Source: Chloroflexota bacterium (GTDB lineage: Bacteria; Chloroflexota; UBA6077; CF-72). Taken from it: a stretch of 39,667 bases of DNA. Position numbers and translations under genes: made by a program. Shown here piece after piece: positions 1 through 7,497 of the stretch (positions are counted from its first letter, which is position 1; every line of letters starts with the position of its first letter). The stretch lies in contig JAFAZN010000088.1 of the NCBI GenBank assembly GCA_019239775.1, forward strand, positions 1 to 39,667, in the 5' to 3' direction. The notes under the pieces are model-generated. The model was given only the letters and a program-made list of their open reading frames with translations. It was not told the DNA's origin and did not search any database.

Positions 1-1
1 C

Positions 2-208
2 GAGCTGAGCGCAAACCCGCACGGCGCGGTGCATGCCAACGGCCGACGCGTGGCCGTGGACGCGGAGCCAGCCACAGATTCCGGCACGGTCGCCCGCGTG
101 AGCGACCTGCTGCGTGAGAAATACAACAGCCGCTGGCCCGGCCCAACAGCCAGTATGCTCCGCGAAGAGACCCTGCCCACCACCCTCCGCCTGACCGCCG
201 CTGAGTAG
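2..208 (+). CDS. C-terminal fragment of an unidentified small protein (possibly flavin split-barrel type)
   Basis: An open frame enters from the left edge and stops at TAG 206-208, giving the last 68 residues of a protein whose start lies outside the window. The readable part begins with a segment resembling the strand region of PNPOx-like or DUF2255/DUF385 proteins (NPHGAVHANGRRVAVDAEP). It ends in REETLPTTLRL, a tail like those seen in that broad group. That resemblance is from memory and weak. Codon use is GC-rich like the neighbours. No function can be assigned, and the frame could belong to another small family. Confidence 0.45.
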   Translation, partial: ELSANPHGAVHANGRRVAVDAEPATDSGTVARVSDLLREKYNSRWPGPTASMLREETLPTTLRLTAAE

Positions 209-245
209 CCCACCGGCCAACGGCTCTAACCCTACGAAGGTTGAT

Positions 246-321
246 CCGCCGGACGTATATCCCCACGGACGTGCAACCCACGGAGTGATGAGCCACGGAC
301 TGAGAACCCACGGAGTGATTG
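246..321. repeat. 15-bp direct tandem repeat, four clear copies plus one degenerate
   Basis: The core (C/G)CCACGGA(C/G) starts at 262, 277, 292 and 307, an exact 15-bp period. A weaker copy starts near 246. Copies at 277 and 307 share CCCACGGAGTGAT. The array lies in the 160-bp gap between the left-edge gene fragment and the promoter of the phosphodiesterase gene. It may be a protein-binding array or a slippage relic; the sequence does not decide. Confidence 0.75.
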
Positions 322-327
322 CCGTCA

Positions 328-361
328 GTTAACGCTCCGCTAACAGACGCGCGTCTACGCT
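328..361 (+). promoter_or_regulatory. Promoter/inverted-repeat element upstream of the phosphodiesterase gene
   Basis: GTTAAC-N5-GCTAAC (328-344) is an imperfect inverted repeat. It is followed 11 nt later by TACGCT (356-361), a -10-like hexamer 7 nt before the ATG at 369. The same arrangement, ungapped through TACGCTCGG, occurs before the gene at 2581. No TTGACA-like -35 sits at normal spacing, so the inverted repeat may be an activator or alternative-sigma site. The ATG has no Shine-Dalgarno sequence, which fits a leaderless transcript. Confidence 0.5.
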
Positions 362-368
362 CGGTCGC

Positions 369-1952
369 ATGCCATTTCGATCGCGTGCCGCGGGCATCGC
401 CGCGCGTGCGCTGGCTGTTGCCGCTCTCACCGCACCGCTGGTGCAAGGCGTTTCGGCCAGTGAAGAACATCCAGACCGAGATGCCCGCCATGTGCTGCTC
501 ATCAGCGTCGACGGACTGCACGAGTTCGACCGCCACCAGTGGGTCGAAGCCCACCCAGACTCCACGTTGGCCCGCCTGAGCCGTCAGGGCACCACCTACA
601 CCAACGCCGAGACCTCGAAACCGTCCGATTCCTTCCCGGGCCTCATGTCCCAGCTCACCGGCGGCACGCCGAAAACAATGGGCGTCTTCTATGACGACTC
701 CTACTCGCGCACCCTCTGGGCGCCTGCCTCCAAGTGCGCCGGCGCACCGGGCGCCGAGACCACCTACGCCGAAAACCTCGACACCACCGTCAACGGACTG
801 ATACCGCTCTTCCCGCATCCGCCGATCGATCCGGCGAACCTGCCTCTTGGCATGGTCGATGGAAAGTGCACTCCCATCTACCCGCACAGTTTCCTGGAGA
901 CCAACACGATCTTCAACGTCGCCCACGCGGGAGGCCTGTACACCGCGTGGTCCGACAAGCACCCGGCCTACGAAATTGTCCGCGGCCCGCTCAACATCGG
1001 TGCCGACGATCTGTTCACTCCCGAGATCAATACCAGCCAGATTCCAGATCCAACGACTGTCAGTGTCAAAGCAACCGCGGCCTACGATCAGCTGAAAGTC
1101 GCCGCTGTGCTCAACGAGATCAACGGCAAAAGCTCTGACGGCAGCCAGCAGCGCCCGGTGCCGGCCATTTTCGGCATGAACTTCCAGAGTGTGAGCGTAG
1201 GCCAGAAGCTCGTGGATCCGGTGCTTTCATGCCAGCGGAATCCGCAGCCCAGCAACTGCGACCCGAACTACTTCCCGGGCGGCTACGAACCCGGCACGCT
1301 GCGCTTCACGCCTCAGATGAATGAGGCGCTGCGGTACGTCGATGGCGCACTTCGCTCCATGGTGGACGAGCTCCAGGAACGCGGACTTCTGGACTCCACC
1401 GAAATTATCGTGAGCGCCAAGCACGGCCAATCACCCATCGACCCCGCCAAGCTCGAGAAGATCGGCGATCCTGTCTCGCCGTTGTTGACCAATGCTGGCG
1501 TGACCATCGGCCAGAACACCGAGGACGACATTTCGCTCATCTGGCTCAAGAATCAGAACCAGACGGCCACCGCCGTAAAAGCGCTCGAGGCAGATAAGAA
1601 CGGCGCGAACACCGCACGCATTCAGACGATCATCTCAGGTGATGCACTGGCCGATACGTTTGGCGATCCGCGCACCAACAGCCGTACTCCGGACATCATT
1701 GTCCAGCCGATTCCCGGCACGATTTACACCGGCAGTAAGGCCAAGGTTGCAGAACACGGCGGATTCTCTGAAGACGATACGCACGTGGCGCTGATCGTTT
1801 TCAGCGGACGGGACTCTAATGAGCGGGAACGCGTGGGGGCCCACGTCGAAACGCGCCAGATCGCCCCGACCATCCTGCGCTTCCTCGGTCTCGATCCCGA
1901 GGCGCTGCGTTCAGTCCGCCTGGAGGGCACGCGCGCGCTACCATCCTCCTAA
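369..1952 (+). CDS. Secreted alkaline-phosphatase-superfamily phosphodiesterase/nucleotide pyrophosphatase
   Basis: This 527-residue protein begins with a Sec-type signal peptide (residues 1-31) and should act outside the membrane. The type I phosphodiesterase/nucleotide pyrophosphatase fold is marked by its metal-binding landmarks: ISVDGLH near residue 45 (Asp), the nucleophile region SKPSDSFPGL near 80, DKHPAYE near 197, SAKHGQSP near 355 and AEHGGFSEDDTH near 465. Members hydrolyse phosphodiester or phosphomonoester bonds with two metal ions; the substrate cannot be read here. The start at 369 is supported by the -10-like TACGCT just upstream and the signal peptide that begins there. A DinB-like gene starts directly after its stop codon. 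A phosphate-scavenging role is inference only. Confidence 0.85.
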   Translation: MPFRSRAAGIAARALAVAALTAPLVQGVSASEEHPDRDARHVLLISVDGLHEFDRHQWVEAHPDSTLARLSRQGTTYTNAETSKPSDSFPGLMSQLTGGTPKTMGVFYDDSYSRTLWAPASKCAGAPGAETTYAENLDTTVNGLIPLFPHPPIDPANLPLGMVDGKCTPIYPHSFLETNTIFNVAHAGGLYTAWSDKHPAYEIVRGPLNIGADDLFTPEINTSQIPDPTTVSVKATAAYDQLKVAAVLNEINGKSSDGSQQRPVPAIFGMNFQSVSVGQKLVDPVLSCQRNPQPSNCDPNYFPGGYEPGTLRFTPQMNEALRYVDGALRSMVDELQERGLLDSTEIIVSAKHGQSPIDPAKLEKIGDPVSPLLTNAGVTIGQNTEDDISLIWLKNQNQTATAVKALEADKNGANTARIQTIISGDALADTFGDPRTNSRTPDIIVQPIPGTIYTGSKAKVAEHGGFSEDDTHVALIVFSGRDSNERERVGAHVETRQIAPTILRFLGLDPEALRSVRLEGTRALPSS

Positions 1953-2450
1953 ATGGACCTTGCGGTCGAGTTCTTCAAGCACAATTCAATGATGAATGAG
2001 CGGCTGCTGGAGACCTGCCGGCAGCTCTCACCTGAACAGCTCGGCGCCACTGCTGTCGGTACGTACGGCAGCATTGGCGCCACGCTGGTGCACATCGCCA
2101 ACTCGCAGATGGGCTACTCGCGCCGGCTGCTGGACGCGGAGCTGACCCGACCACTGAGCGAGGACCCGTTTCCGGGTATGGACCTGCTGGCGGAACGGCT
2201 CAGTCTCGGCAATGCGCGACTGGAACAGGCGGCGAAACTCGCTGCGCGCGACCTCCAGGTGAAAGTCACCGGCGACGATCCACCTGGTACCTGGTGGATG
2301 CCAGTATCGCTGTATTTGCTGCAGGCGGTGAACCACGGCACCGAGCATCGCAGCCAGATCGCCACGATCCTCACGCAGCTCGGCATTGAGCCGCCCCCAA
2401 TGGACGGTTGGACCTTCTTCATGGACGCCGGCCACATGCGGCCGATATAG
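1953..2450 (+). CDS. DinB-family four-helix protein (putative metal-dependent thiol transferase fold)
   Basis: The 165-residue product has the layout of DinB/YfiT proteins: an N-terminal helix (LAVEFFKHNSMMNERLL), a His in the LVHI segment near residue 49, and a paired-His motif NHGTEHRSQI near residues 128-137. The three His residues are placed as the metal triad of this superfamily. Many relatives are bacillithiol- or mycothiol-dependent transferases or have unknown function. The ATG abuts the stop codon of the preceding phosphodiesterase gene (TAA then ATG), so the two are almost certainly cotranscribed and translationally coupled. No Shine-Dalgarno is visible. The substrate is unknown. 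Confidence 0.8.
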   Translation: MDLAVEFFKHNSMMNERLLETCRQLSPEQLGATAVGTYGSIGATLVHIANSQMGYSRRLLDAELTRPLSEDPFPGMDLLAERLSLGNARLEQAAKLAARDLQVKVTGDDPPGTWWMPVSLYLLQAVNHGTEHRSQIATILTQLGIEPPPMDGWTFFMDAGHMRPI

Positions 2451-2540
2451 GTAGAACCTGCTGCACCAACGTGGTCTATCACCGGAGTTGCCCTGGGCGA
2501 TGTTCACGTTGCGTCGAATAAGTTGCAATGCTTGCTGCGC

Positions 2541-2574
2541 GTTAACCCACCGCTAACCTAACCGCTCTTACGCT
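2541..2574 (+). promoter_or_regulatory. Second copy of the GTTAAC-N5-GCTAAC / TACGCT promoter element
   Basis: GTTAAC 2541-2546, CCACC-type spacer, GCTAAC 2552-2557 and TACGCT 2569-2574, then 6 nt to ATG 2581. It aligns without gaps to the element at 328-361 through TACGCTCGG. A further CTAACC follows at 2556. The close match in two otherwise unrelated upstream regions suggests shared regulation or a common promoter class. Confidence 0.5.
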
Positions 2575-2580
2575 CGGAAC

Positions 2581-4149
2581 ATGAGTCTTCCAGGCGCACT
2601 GACTCGCCGCGCCCTGCTTCAGCGGACCACCTTTGGCGTTCTTAGCGGCGCACTACTCGCGTCAACCGCGCGACCGTCCATCGGGTTCGCCACGGTTCGT
2701 CAGGCACAGGCCTCGTCTCCGACCGGCGAGCTGCGCATCGCCGTGGCGTCATTCCCGAACTCCATGGATGCGCTGAAAGAAACCAACGTGCTGCGCTTCG
2801 GTGTCGGCGAAACGTTGATGCGGCTCACTCCAACGTACGCGCTCGAACCCTGGCTGGCCGATCACATCGAGAACGTGGATCCACTGACCTGGCACGTGTT
2901 TCTGCGCCCCAATGCCCGGTTTCACGACGGCTCTCCGGTTACCGCCGCCGATGTGGTCGACGCATTTCGTCGCAACTATCAGACCTACCCGGACGGCAGC
3001 GCGCTCATCAGCAAGGATTCCCAGATCACTGCCATCGATATGACAACCGTCGAGTTCAAGACGCCGCAGCCGACCGGTGTCTTTCCCAACGCGCTGACCT
3101 CGTCAAACTTCATTATTCACAAGCCGGCCACTCCAGGTGGGAGCGACGGCTCGATTCTCACCGGCCCCTATCGTGCAACGCAGTTGAGCGTCGACACCGA
3201 TCTGACGCTAGAGCCATTCACGGACCACTGGGCCGGGGTTCCACCAATCGGACGCATCACCATCAAGAAGGTGCAAGACCCAAATACCGAGGTGCTGGCT
3301 CTCCAAGCTGGCGAGACGGATCTCATCTATCGTGTTCCGCCGGACGTTGTGCAAGGTCTCGGTGACGGATTTGCGGTCGCCTCCATTCCGTCTGGCATCG
3401 TGGACTCGATCCAGCTAAACCTCGCGCGACCACCGCTGGACGATCCGGCCGTCCGCCAGGCGCTTGCGTGGGGCATCGATCGGAACGTGCTGGTCACTGA
3501 AGCGCTGAATGGACAGGGCAGCGTGGCTACGGGTGTGTTTCCACCTGGTATCAGCGTCGACTCCGTCGACGTTCAGGGCTTCGACATGCAAAAGGCAGCG
3601 GGAGCGCTTGACGGCGCCGGCTGGATAATGGGCTCCGACGGGGTGCGCACGCGCAACGGGAAGCGCCTGGCCTTCACGTTGCTCGATCCGGATGCTACTC
3701 AGGCGGAGCTCGTTTCGATGAGTGTATCCATCCAGGAACAACTGAAGCCGCTCGGCTTCGATGTCGGGTTCCAGCAGACGCAGGACTACGCCGGAGTGAT
3801 CAAGAGCCATGACTTCGACGCGTTAATGGTCTCCTTCAATTCAGTCCAGACGGGTGACCCGCTGTTCCAGCTGGCTAGGACGCTGGGCTCAACTGGCGGG
3901 TTGAACTGGGGCAGTTACGCGAATTCACAGGTTGATGTTCTGCTGACGCGGCTGCGCGGTGAGCTTGATCCAGGCAATCGACAGATGCTGTCGCGGCAGA
4001 TACAACAGCTCGCGGGCAACGATGTGCCCAGTGTGCACCTGGCGGTGGTGCCCATTGTGAGTGCCTATCGTGCCGGCGGCCTCACCGGTTTTACTCCGCA
4101 CCCGGATGACACCTACTTGATTGACAGCAACCTCAAAGTGACTGGCTAG
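2581..4149 (+). CDS. ABC transporter substrate-binding protein, family 5 (peptide/nickel/opine type)
   Basis: This 522-residue extracellular solute-binding protein family 5 member starts with a Tat-like leader (TRRALLQ near residues 8-14, then a hydrophobic stretch) and has no lipobox Cys, so it is probably released or held by other means. Family features include the ETLMRL region near residue 77, WHVFLRPNARFHDGSPVTAADV near residues 102-123, and VRQALAWGIDRNVL near residues 291-304. It probably supplies peptides or a similar solute to the two permeases encoded convergently at 4133-5931. No ATPase adjoins. Its 3' end overlaps the convergent permease gene by 17 bp. The start follows a -10-like TACGCT by 6 nt and lacks a Shine-Dalgarno, which suggests leaderless translation. 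Confidence 0.88.
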   Translation: MSLPGALTRRALLQRTTFGVLSGALLASTARPSIGFATVRQAQASSPTGELRIAVASFPNSMDALKETNVLRFGVGETLMRLTPTYALEPWLADHIENVDPLTWHVFLRPNARFHDGSPVTAADVVDAFRRNYQTYPDGSALISKDSQITAIDMTTVEFKTPQPTGVFPNALTSSNFIIHKPATPGGSDGSILTGPYRATQLSVDTDLTLEPFTDHWAGVPPIGRITIKKVQDPNTEVLALQAGETDLIYRVPPDVVQGLGDGFAVASIPSGIVDSIQLNLARPPLDDPAVRQALAWGIDRNVLVTEALNGQGSVATGVFPPGISVDSVDVQGFDMQKAAGALDGAGWIMGSDGVRTRNGKRLAFTLLDPDATQAELVSMSVSIQEQLKPLGFDVGFQQTQDYAGVIKSHDFDALMVSFNSVQTGDPLFQLARTLGSTGGLNWGSYANSQVDVLLTRLRGELDPGNRQMLSRQIQQLAGNDVPSVHLAVVPIVSAYRAGGLTGFTPHPDDTYLIDSNLKVTG

Positions 4150-5002
4150 CCGCCTGGCGCACGACTACGCGCGGAGTGGACTTGCGGCTTTGGCGCGCAG
4201 TCCGCCTCCGCATTCGTGGATCCAGCGCATCCCGCAAGGCGTCGCCAAGCAGGTTCACGGCAAGCACGGTCAACAGAATGCACAGTCCCGGAGCGATCAT
4301 CTGCCAGGGATGGCTCTGAAAGTAGCCCCGCGCTTCGTTGATCATCGCCCCCCACTCGGGCGTAGGCGGTTGCATCCCCAGTCCAAGAAATGACAGGGCC
4401 GCCAGGCCCAGGATGACTTTGCCAAAGTCGCTGGTTGCCAGCACCACCGCTGGCCCGAGCACGTTCGGCAGAATATGTCGCGTCACAATGCGCACCTGGC
4501 CCGCGCCCGCCGCGACCGCACCTTCAACATAGTTCTGGTTGCGCTCCTTGAGAATGAGCGCACGAGACAATCGCGCGTAACTCGGCCAACTCGTCGCGAC
4601 CAGCGCAAAAATCAGGTTCCCAAACGACGGACCTAGCACCGACGACAATGCCAGAGCCATCACCAGCCCTGGCATCGCCAGCAGCGCCTCGACGGTACGT
4701 CCAATCGCATCGTCGGTAGTCCGGTTACCAGTTGCCGCCAGCGCACCAACCGCAAAACCCACCACCGCGGTGCCGCCGCACACAATCGCGGCGCCCAGCA
4801 GCGACCAGCGCGCACCCACCACCAGCCGAGCCAGCAAGTCGCGTCCGAAATTGTCGGTGCCCAGGGGGTGCGCCAGCGAAGGGTCCAACAAGCGTATCGC
4901 CGGATTCTGGGCGTAGGGATCGCTGCCCCAGAATCGCTGGCCAACAAGCGCGGCGAGAAACAGCAGTGCCAAAACGATCACGGCCGCATATCGGCGCGTC
5001 AT
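4133..5002 (-). CDS. ABC transporter permease, DppC/OppC type
   Basis: A 289-residue inner-membrane permease of the peptide family. The HPLGTDNFGRDLLARLVVGARWSL segment near residues 46-68 is the classic DppC signature. The cytoplasmic EAA-like loop is YVEGAVAAGAGQVRIVTRHILPN near residues 159-181. The ATG at 5002 gives the normal DppC length and overlaps the stop codon of the upstream DppB-like gene (ATGA), so the pair is translationally coupled. Upstream in-frame sequence only reads antisense or overlapping DNA. The tail overlaps the convergent binding-protein gene by 17 bp. The Arg-rich C-terminus is somewhat long. The ATPase partner is not adjacent. Confidence 0.9.
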   Translation of the reverse strand: MTRRYAAVIVLALLFLAALVGQRFWGSDPYAQNPAIRLLDPSLAHPLGTDNFGRDLLARLVVGARWSLLGAAIVCGGTAVVGFAVGALAATGNRTTDDAIGRTVEALLAMPGLVMALALSSVLGPSFGNLIFALVATSWPSYARLSRALILKERNQNYVEGAVAAGAGQVRIVTRHILPNVLGPAVVLATSDFGKVILGLAALSFLGLGMQPPTPEWGAMINEARGYFQSHPWQMIAPGLCILLTVLAVNLLGDALRDALDPRMRRRTARQSRKSTPRVVVRQAASQSL

Positions 5003-5931
5003 TGCGCGGCAATACGCCGGTCGAGCGCTGCGACAAACATGTCCACGAGCAGATTCATGCCGACGTAGATCAACCCTGCGGCCACCGCGAAACCAACCAC
5101 TACAGGAGTGTCGCGCAGGAGTGCTGCGTCGACGGCCATCTTGCCAATGCCAGGCCATGCGAACACGTACTCCACCACCGCGGCGCCGGTCATGAGACTG
5201 GCAGCTTCCAATCCCAGGAGCGTAACGACCGGCACAAGCGCGTTCGGCAAAACATGCCGCAACGCCACTCCACTCCACGTGAGCCCCTTGGCCCGCGCGA
5301 CCGTGACGAATTCCTGGCCCAGAATATCCAGCACAGCTGCACGCGTGAGACGCGTCAATGTCGGAATGGTCGAGAGCGACAGCACAATTGCCGGCAGCAC
5401 GATGCCCTTCGGATTCGGCGCGCCAAATACCGGTAACAACCGCCACTGTGCCGACAGAAAGAAGATGAACACCAGGGCAATCCAGAACCCAGGCACGGCG
5501 GAGCCCACCACCGCCACAACCTGGGCAAGCCTATCAGTTGCACCGCCATGTCGGCACGCCGCAAGTGTCCCAAGGGGCAGCGCTAGTACGACTCCAATCA
5601 ACACCGCAACGAGGGCGAGCAGCGCGGTATTGCCAATGCGTTCGCCGTACAGCTGGGTGACGGGCGTGTACGACCGAAAGGACCGGCCGAAATCTCCACG
5701 GAGCGCACTGCCGAGCCAGGTGAGATAGCGCACCGGCAGCGGATCATCCAGGTGGAGCTCCGCTCGCTTGGCAGCCAGGTCTTCTGTCGTGATGTTCTGG
5801 CGCCCGGCTGCCTGCAGCAGCAAATAGGCGGGATCGCCTGGAGTTACCGCGTCGAGCGCGAATGCTAGCAGCGAAATCACCAGCAGAACCGGCACTACCG
5901 CGAGCAGACGTCTGGCCAGATACGCGGACAT
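4999..5931 (-). CDS. ABC transporter permease, DppB/OppB type
   Basis: A 310-residue permease starting MSAYLARRLLAVVPVLLVISLLAF, the usual DppB N-terminus with TM1 directly after a short basic stretch. The family loop LDDPLPVRYLTWLGSALRGDFGRSF lies near residues 63-87, and the EAA loop is FVTVARAKGLTWSGVALRHVLPNAL near residues 194-218. Choosing ATG 5931 gives canonical length; a longer frame to 6162 would add 77 non-family residues running through the divergent promoter region. It is divergent from the beta-glucosidase gene (133 bp apart) and coupled by a 4-bp overlap to the DppC-like gene. A -10-like TACACA lies 6 nt before the ATG, without a convincing -35. Confidence 0.9.
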   Translation of the reverse strand: MSAYLARRLLAVVPVLLVISLLAFALDAVTPGDPAYLLLQAAGRQNITTEDLAAKRAELHLDDPLPVRYLTWLGSALRGDFGRSFRSYTPVTQLYGERIGNTALLALVAVLIGVVLALPLGTLAACRHGGATDRLAQVVAVVGSAVPGFWIALVFIFFLSAQWRLLPVFGAPNPKGIVLPAIVLSLSTIPTLTRLTRAAVLDILGQEFVTVARAKGLTWSGVALRHVLPNALVPVVTLLGLEAASLMTGAAVVEYVFAWPGIGKMAVDAALLRDTPVVVGFAVAAGLIYVGMNLLVDMFVAALDRRIAAQ

Positions 5932-6028
5932 GCACCCTGTGTAGCACGGCGCCCGTCCCGTCTTCGCACCGGCGCTCCGCGCCACCTGGGTTTTGCGCGA
6001 TTCGTTAACGCCTTCGCGATCTGGCGGG

Positions 6029-6057
6029 TTGACATTCGCCGCCGTGAGCCGCACCAT
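6029..6057 (+). promoter_or_regulatory. Sigma-70-type promoter of the beta-glucosidase gene
   Basis: A perfect TTGACA (6029-6034), a 17-nt spacer and CACCAT (6052-6057) end 7 nt before ATG 6065. This geometry predicts transcription starting at or almost at the start codon, so a leaderless mRNA. It matches the lacI promoter at 7462-7490 in spacing and distance to the start codon. Confidence 0.65.
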
Positions 6058-6064
6058 TCGCGCA

Positions 6065-7465
6065 ATGCAGTCGGGAGCGGTTCCAGTTTTAGGCGAGCCG
6101 GGCGAGGCCGAGTTCGAGCTGCCAGCAGCCACCTCCGCGGATGTCTTTCCGTCCGATTTCACCTGGGGCGCCTCGACGTCGGCCTACCAGGTTGAGGGCG
6201 CTGCCGCGGCCGATGGCCGCCTGCCATCCATCTGGGATACGTTCAGCCACACGCCCGGCGCGATTCTGAACGGGGACAACGGCGACGTAGCCTGCGATCA
6301 CTATCACCGCTGGCGCGAGGACGTTGCGCTGCTCGCCCAGCTGGGCACTGGCGCGTACCGCTTCTCGGTGAGCTGGCCAAGGATCCTGCCCAACGGCACT
6401 GGCCCCGTCAACGCGAAGGGCCTCGACTGGTACGAGCGCCTCGTGGACGGCCTGCTCGAGTGCGGCATCCAACCCTGGCTCACGCTGTATCACTGGGACC
6501 TGCCCCAGCCGCTCGAGGACGCCGGCGGTTGGCCAAACCGTGCCACCGCCGATGCCTTTGTTCGCTTCGCCGAAGTCGTGGCCAGCCGCCTGGGCGACCG
6601 AATCCACACGTGGATGACCTTGAACGAGCCCTGGTGCAGCGCGTTCCTGGGTTACCAGCTCGGCATGCACGCCCCCGGCCGCCGCGACGATGCCCTGGCT
6701 CTCCGGGCGGCACATACCCTCTTGCTGGCGCACGGCCGCGCGACCCAAGCGCTGCGCGGGATCGTCACAGGTGCCCGTGTAGGCATCGTGCTGAACCCGA
6801 CACCAGTTCAGCCGGCGACCCCCACTGAAGCCGATGCAGCCGCTGCGCGTCGAGCCGACGGCTACTTCAACCGCTGGTTTCTGGATCCGCTCTTCGGGCG
6901 TGGCTACCCCGCGGACATGCTCGAAGCAGTAGCGCCGCTGTTCACACCGCCCTCGGACAGTGACCTGCGCAGCATTGGCACCCACATCGACGTACTCGGA
7001 ATCAACTACTACCGCCCGACTGTCGTACGTGCAAAACCAGGTGCGTATCTGGGGTTCGAAGAGGCGCCGCCGGATGCTGAGCCCGTCACGGCGATGGACT
7101 GGGTTGTTCGCCCAGAGGGCCTGCGCGAGCTGCTGGTGCGGATCAACCACGACTATCCCGTACCGCCCATGGCCATCACCGAAAACGGCGCGGCCTACAC
7201 CGACGCAGCTCCCACGGATGGGCAGCTGCACGATCCCGAACGTATTCGCTATCTGGCCGGCCACGTCGACGCCGTCGCCCAGGCGATCTCCGCCGGCGTG
7301 CCCGTCACGGGCTATTTCGTGTGGTCATTTCTCGACAACTTCGAGTGGGCCTGGGGCTACGGCAGTCGGTTCGGGCTGGTCCACGTCGACTACGCCACTC
7401 AGCAGCGCACGATCAAAGACAGCGGCCGCTGGTACCAGCGCCTGATTGCTCAACAGACCGCTTGA
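6065..7465 (+). CDS. GH1 beta-glucosidase
   Basis: A 466-residue family GH1 retaining beta-glycosidase. The N-terminal block FPSDFTWGASTSAYQVEGA starts near residue 28. The acid/base Glu is in TLNEPW (E188) and the nucleophile Glu in ITENGA (E373); HYHRWREDV and SWPRILPNGTG are further family blocks. There is no signal peptide, so it should hydrolyse cellobiose or other beta-glucosides in the cytoplasm after uptake. The first 27 residues precede the usual family start. ATG 6065 is chosen because a TTGACA-17-CACCAT promoter ends 7 nt before it and there is no better start downstream before the conserved block. Codons 3-8 coincide with a LacI-type operator. It is followed by lacI and a CUT1 transporter. 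Beta-glucosidase is the default; beta-galactosidase or beta-fucosidase activity is possible. Confidence 0.93.
   Translation: MQSGAVPVLGEPGEAEFELPAATSADVFPSDFTWGASTSAYQVEGAAAADGRLPSIWDTFSHTPGAILNGDNGDVACDHYHRWREDVALLAQLGTGAYRFSVSWPRILPNGTGPVNAKGLDWYERLVDGLLECGIQPWLTLYHWDLPQPLEDAGGWPNRATADAFVRFAEVVASRLGDRIHTWMTLNEPWCSAFLGYQLGMHAPGRRDDALALRAAHTLLLAHGRATQALRGIVTGARVGIVLNPTPVQPATPTEADAAAARRADGYFNRWFLDPLFGRGYPADMLEAVAPLFTPPSDSDLRSIGTHIDVLGINYYRPTVVRAKPGAYLGFEEAPPDAEPVTAMDWVVRPEGLRELLVRINHDYPVPPMAITENGAAYTDAAPTDGQLHDPERIRYLAGHVDAVAQAISAGVPVTGYFVWSFLDNFEWAWGYGSRFGLVHVDYATQQRTIKDSGRWYQRLIAQQTA
6071..6086 (+). promoter_or_regulatory. LacI-type operator O1 overlapping the beta-glucosidase start
   Basis: TCGGGAGCGGTTCCAG is an imperfect palindrome around a central CG. 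It matches sites at 7504 and 7565. The core GGGAGCG equals the left half of the published actinobacterial CebR box TGGGAGCGCTCCCA. It sits immediately downstream of the predicted transcription start, so bound repressor would block initiation or early elongation. Confidence 0.6.
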
Positions 7466-7490
7466 CACGCCTGGCAGACCCGCCTACGAT
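7462..7490 (+). promoter_or_regulatory. Sigma-70-type promoter for lacI and the sugar transporter operon
   Basis: TTGACA (7462-7467), exactly 17 nt, then TACGAT (7485-7490). The -35 overlaps the beta-glucosidase stop codon TGA (7463-7465). A GTG lies 7 nt after the -10, the same offset as ATG 6065 after its promoter. Both hexamers are among the closest to consensus in the window. Confidence 0.7.
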
Positions 7491-7497
7491 CACGCCA

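Noticed and set aside
246..321. Possible CRISPR remnant or replication-origin iterons
   Set aside because: The 15-bp period leaves no spacer, and there is no cas, rep or dnaA gene nearby.
4133..5446. Longer 437-codon version of the DppC-like permease
   Set aside because: Residues before ATG 5002 are an out-of-frame translation of the DppB-like gene.
6089..7264. 391-codon antisense frame over the beta-glucosidase
   Set aside because: The sense strand carries all GH1 motifs; the antisense translation has no family features.
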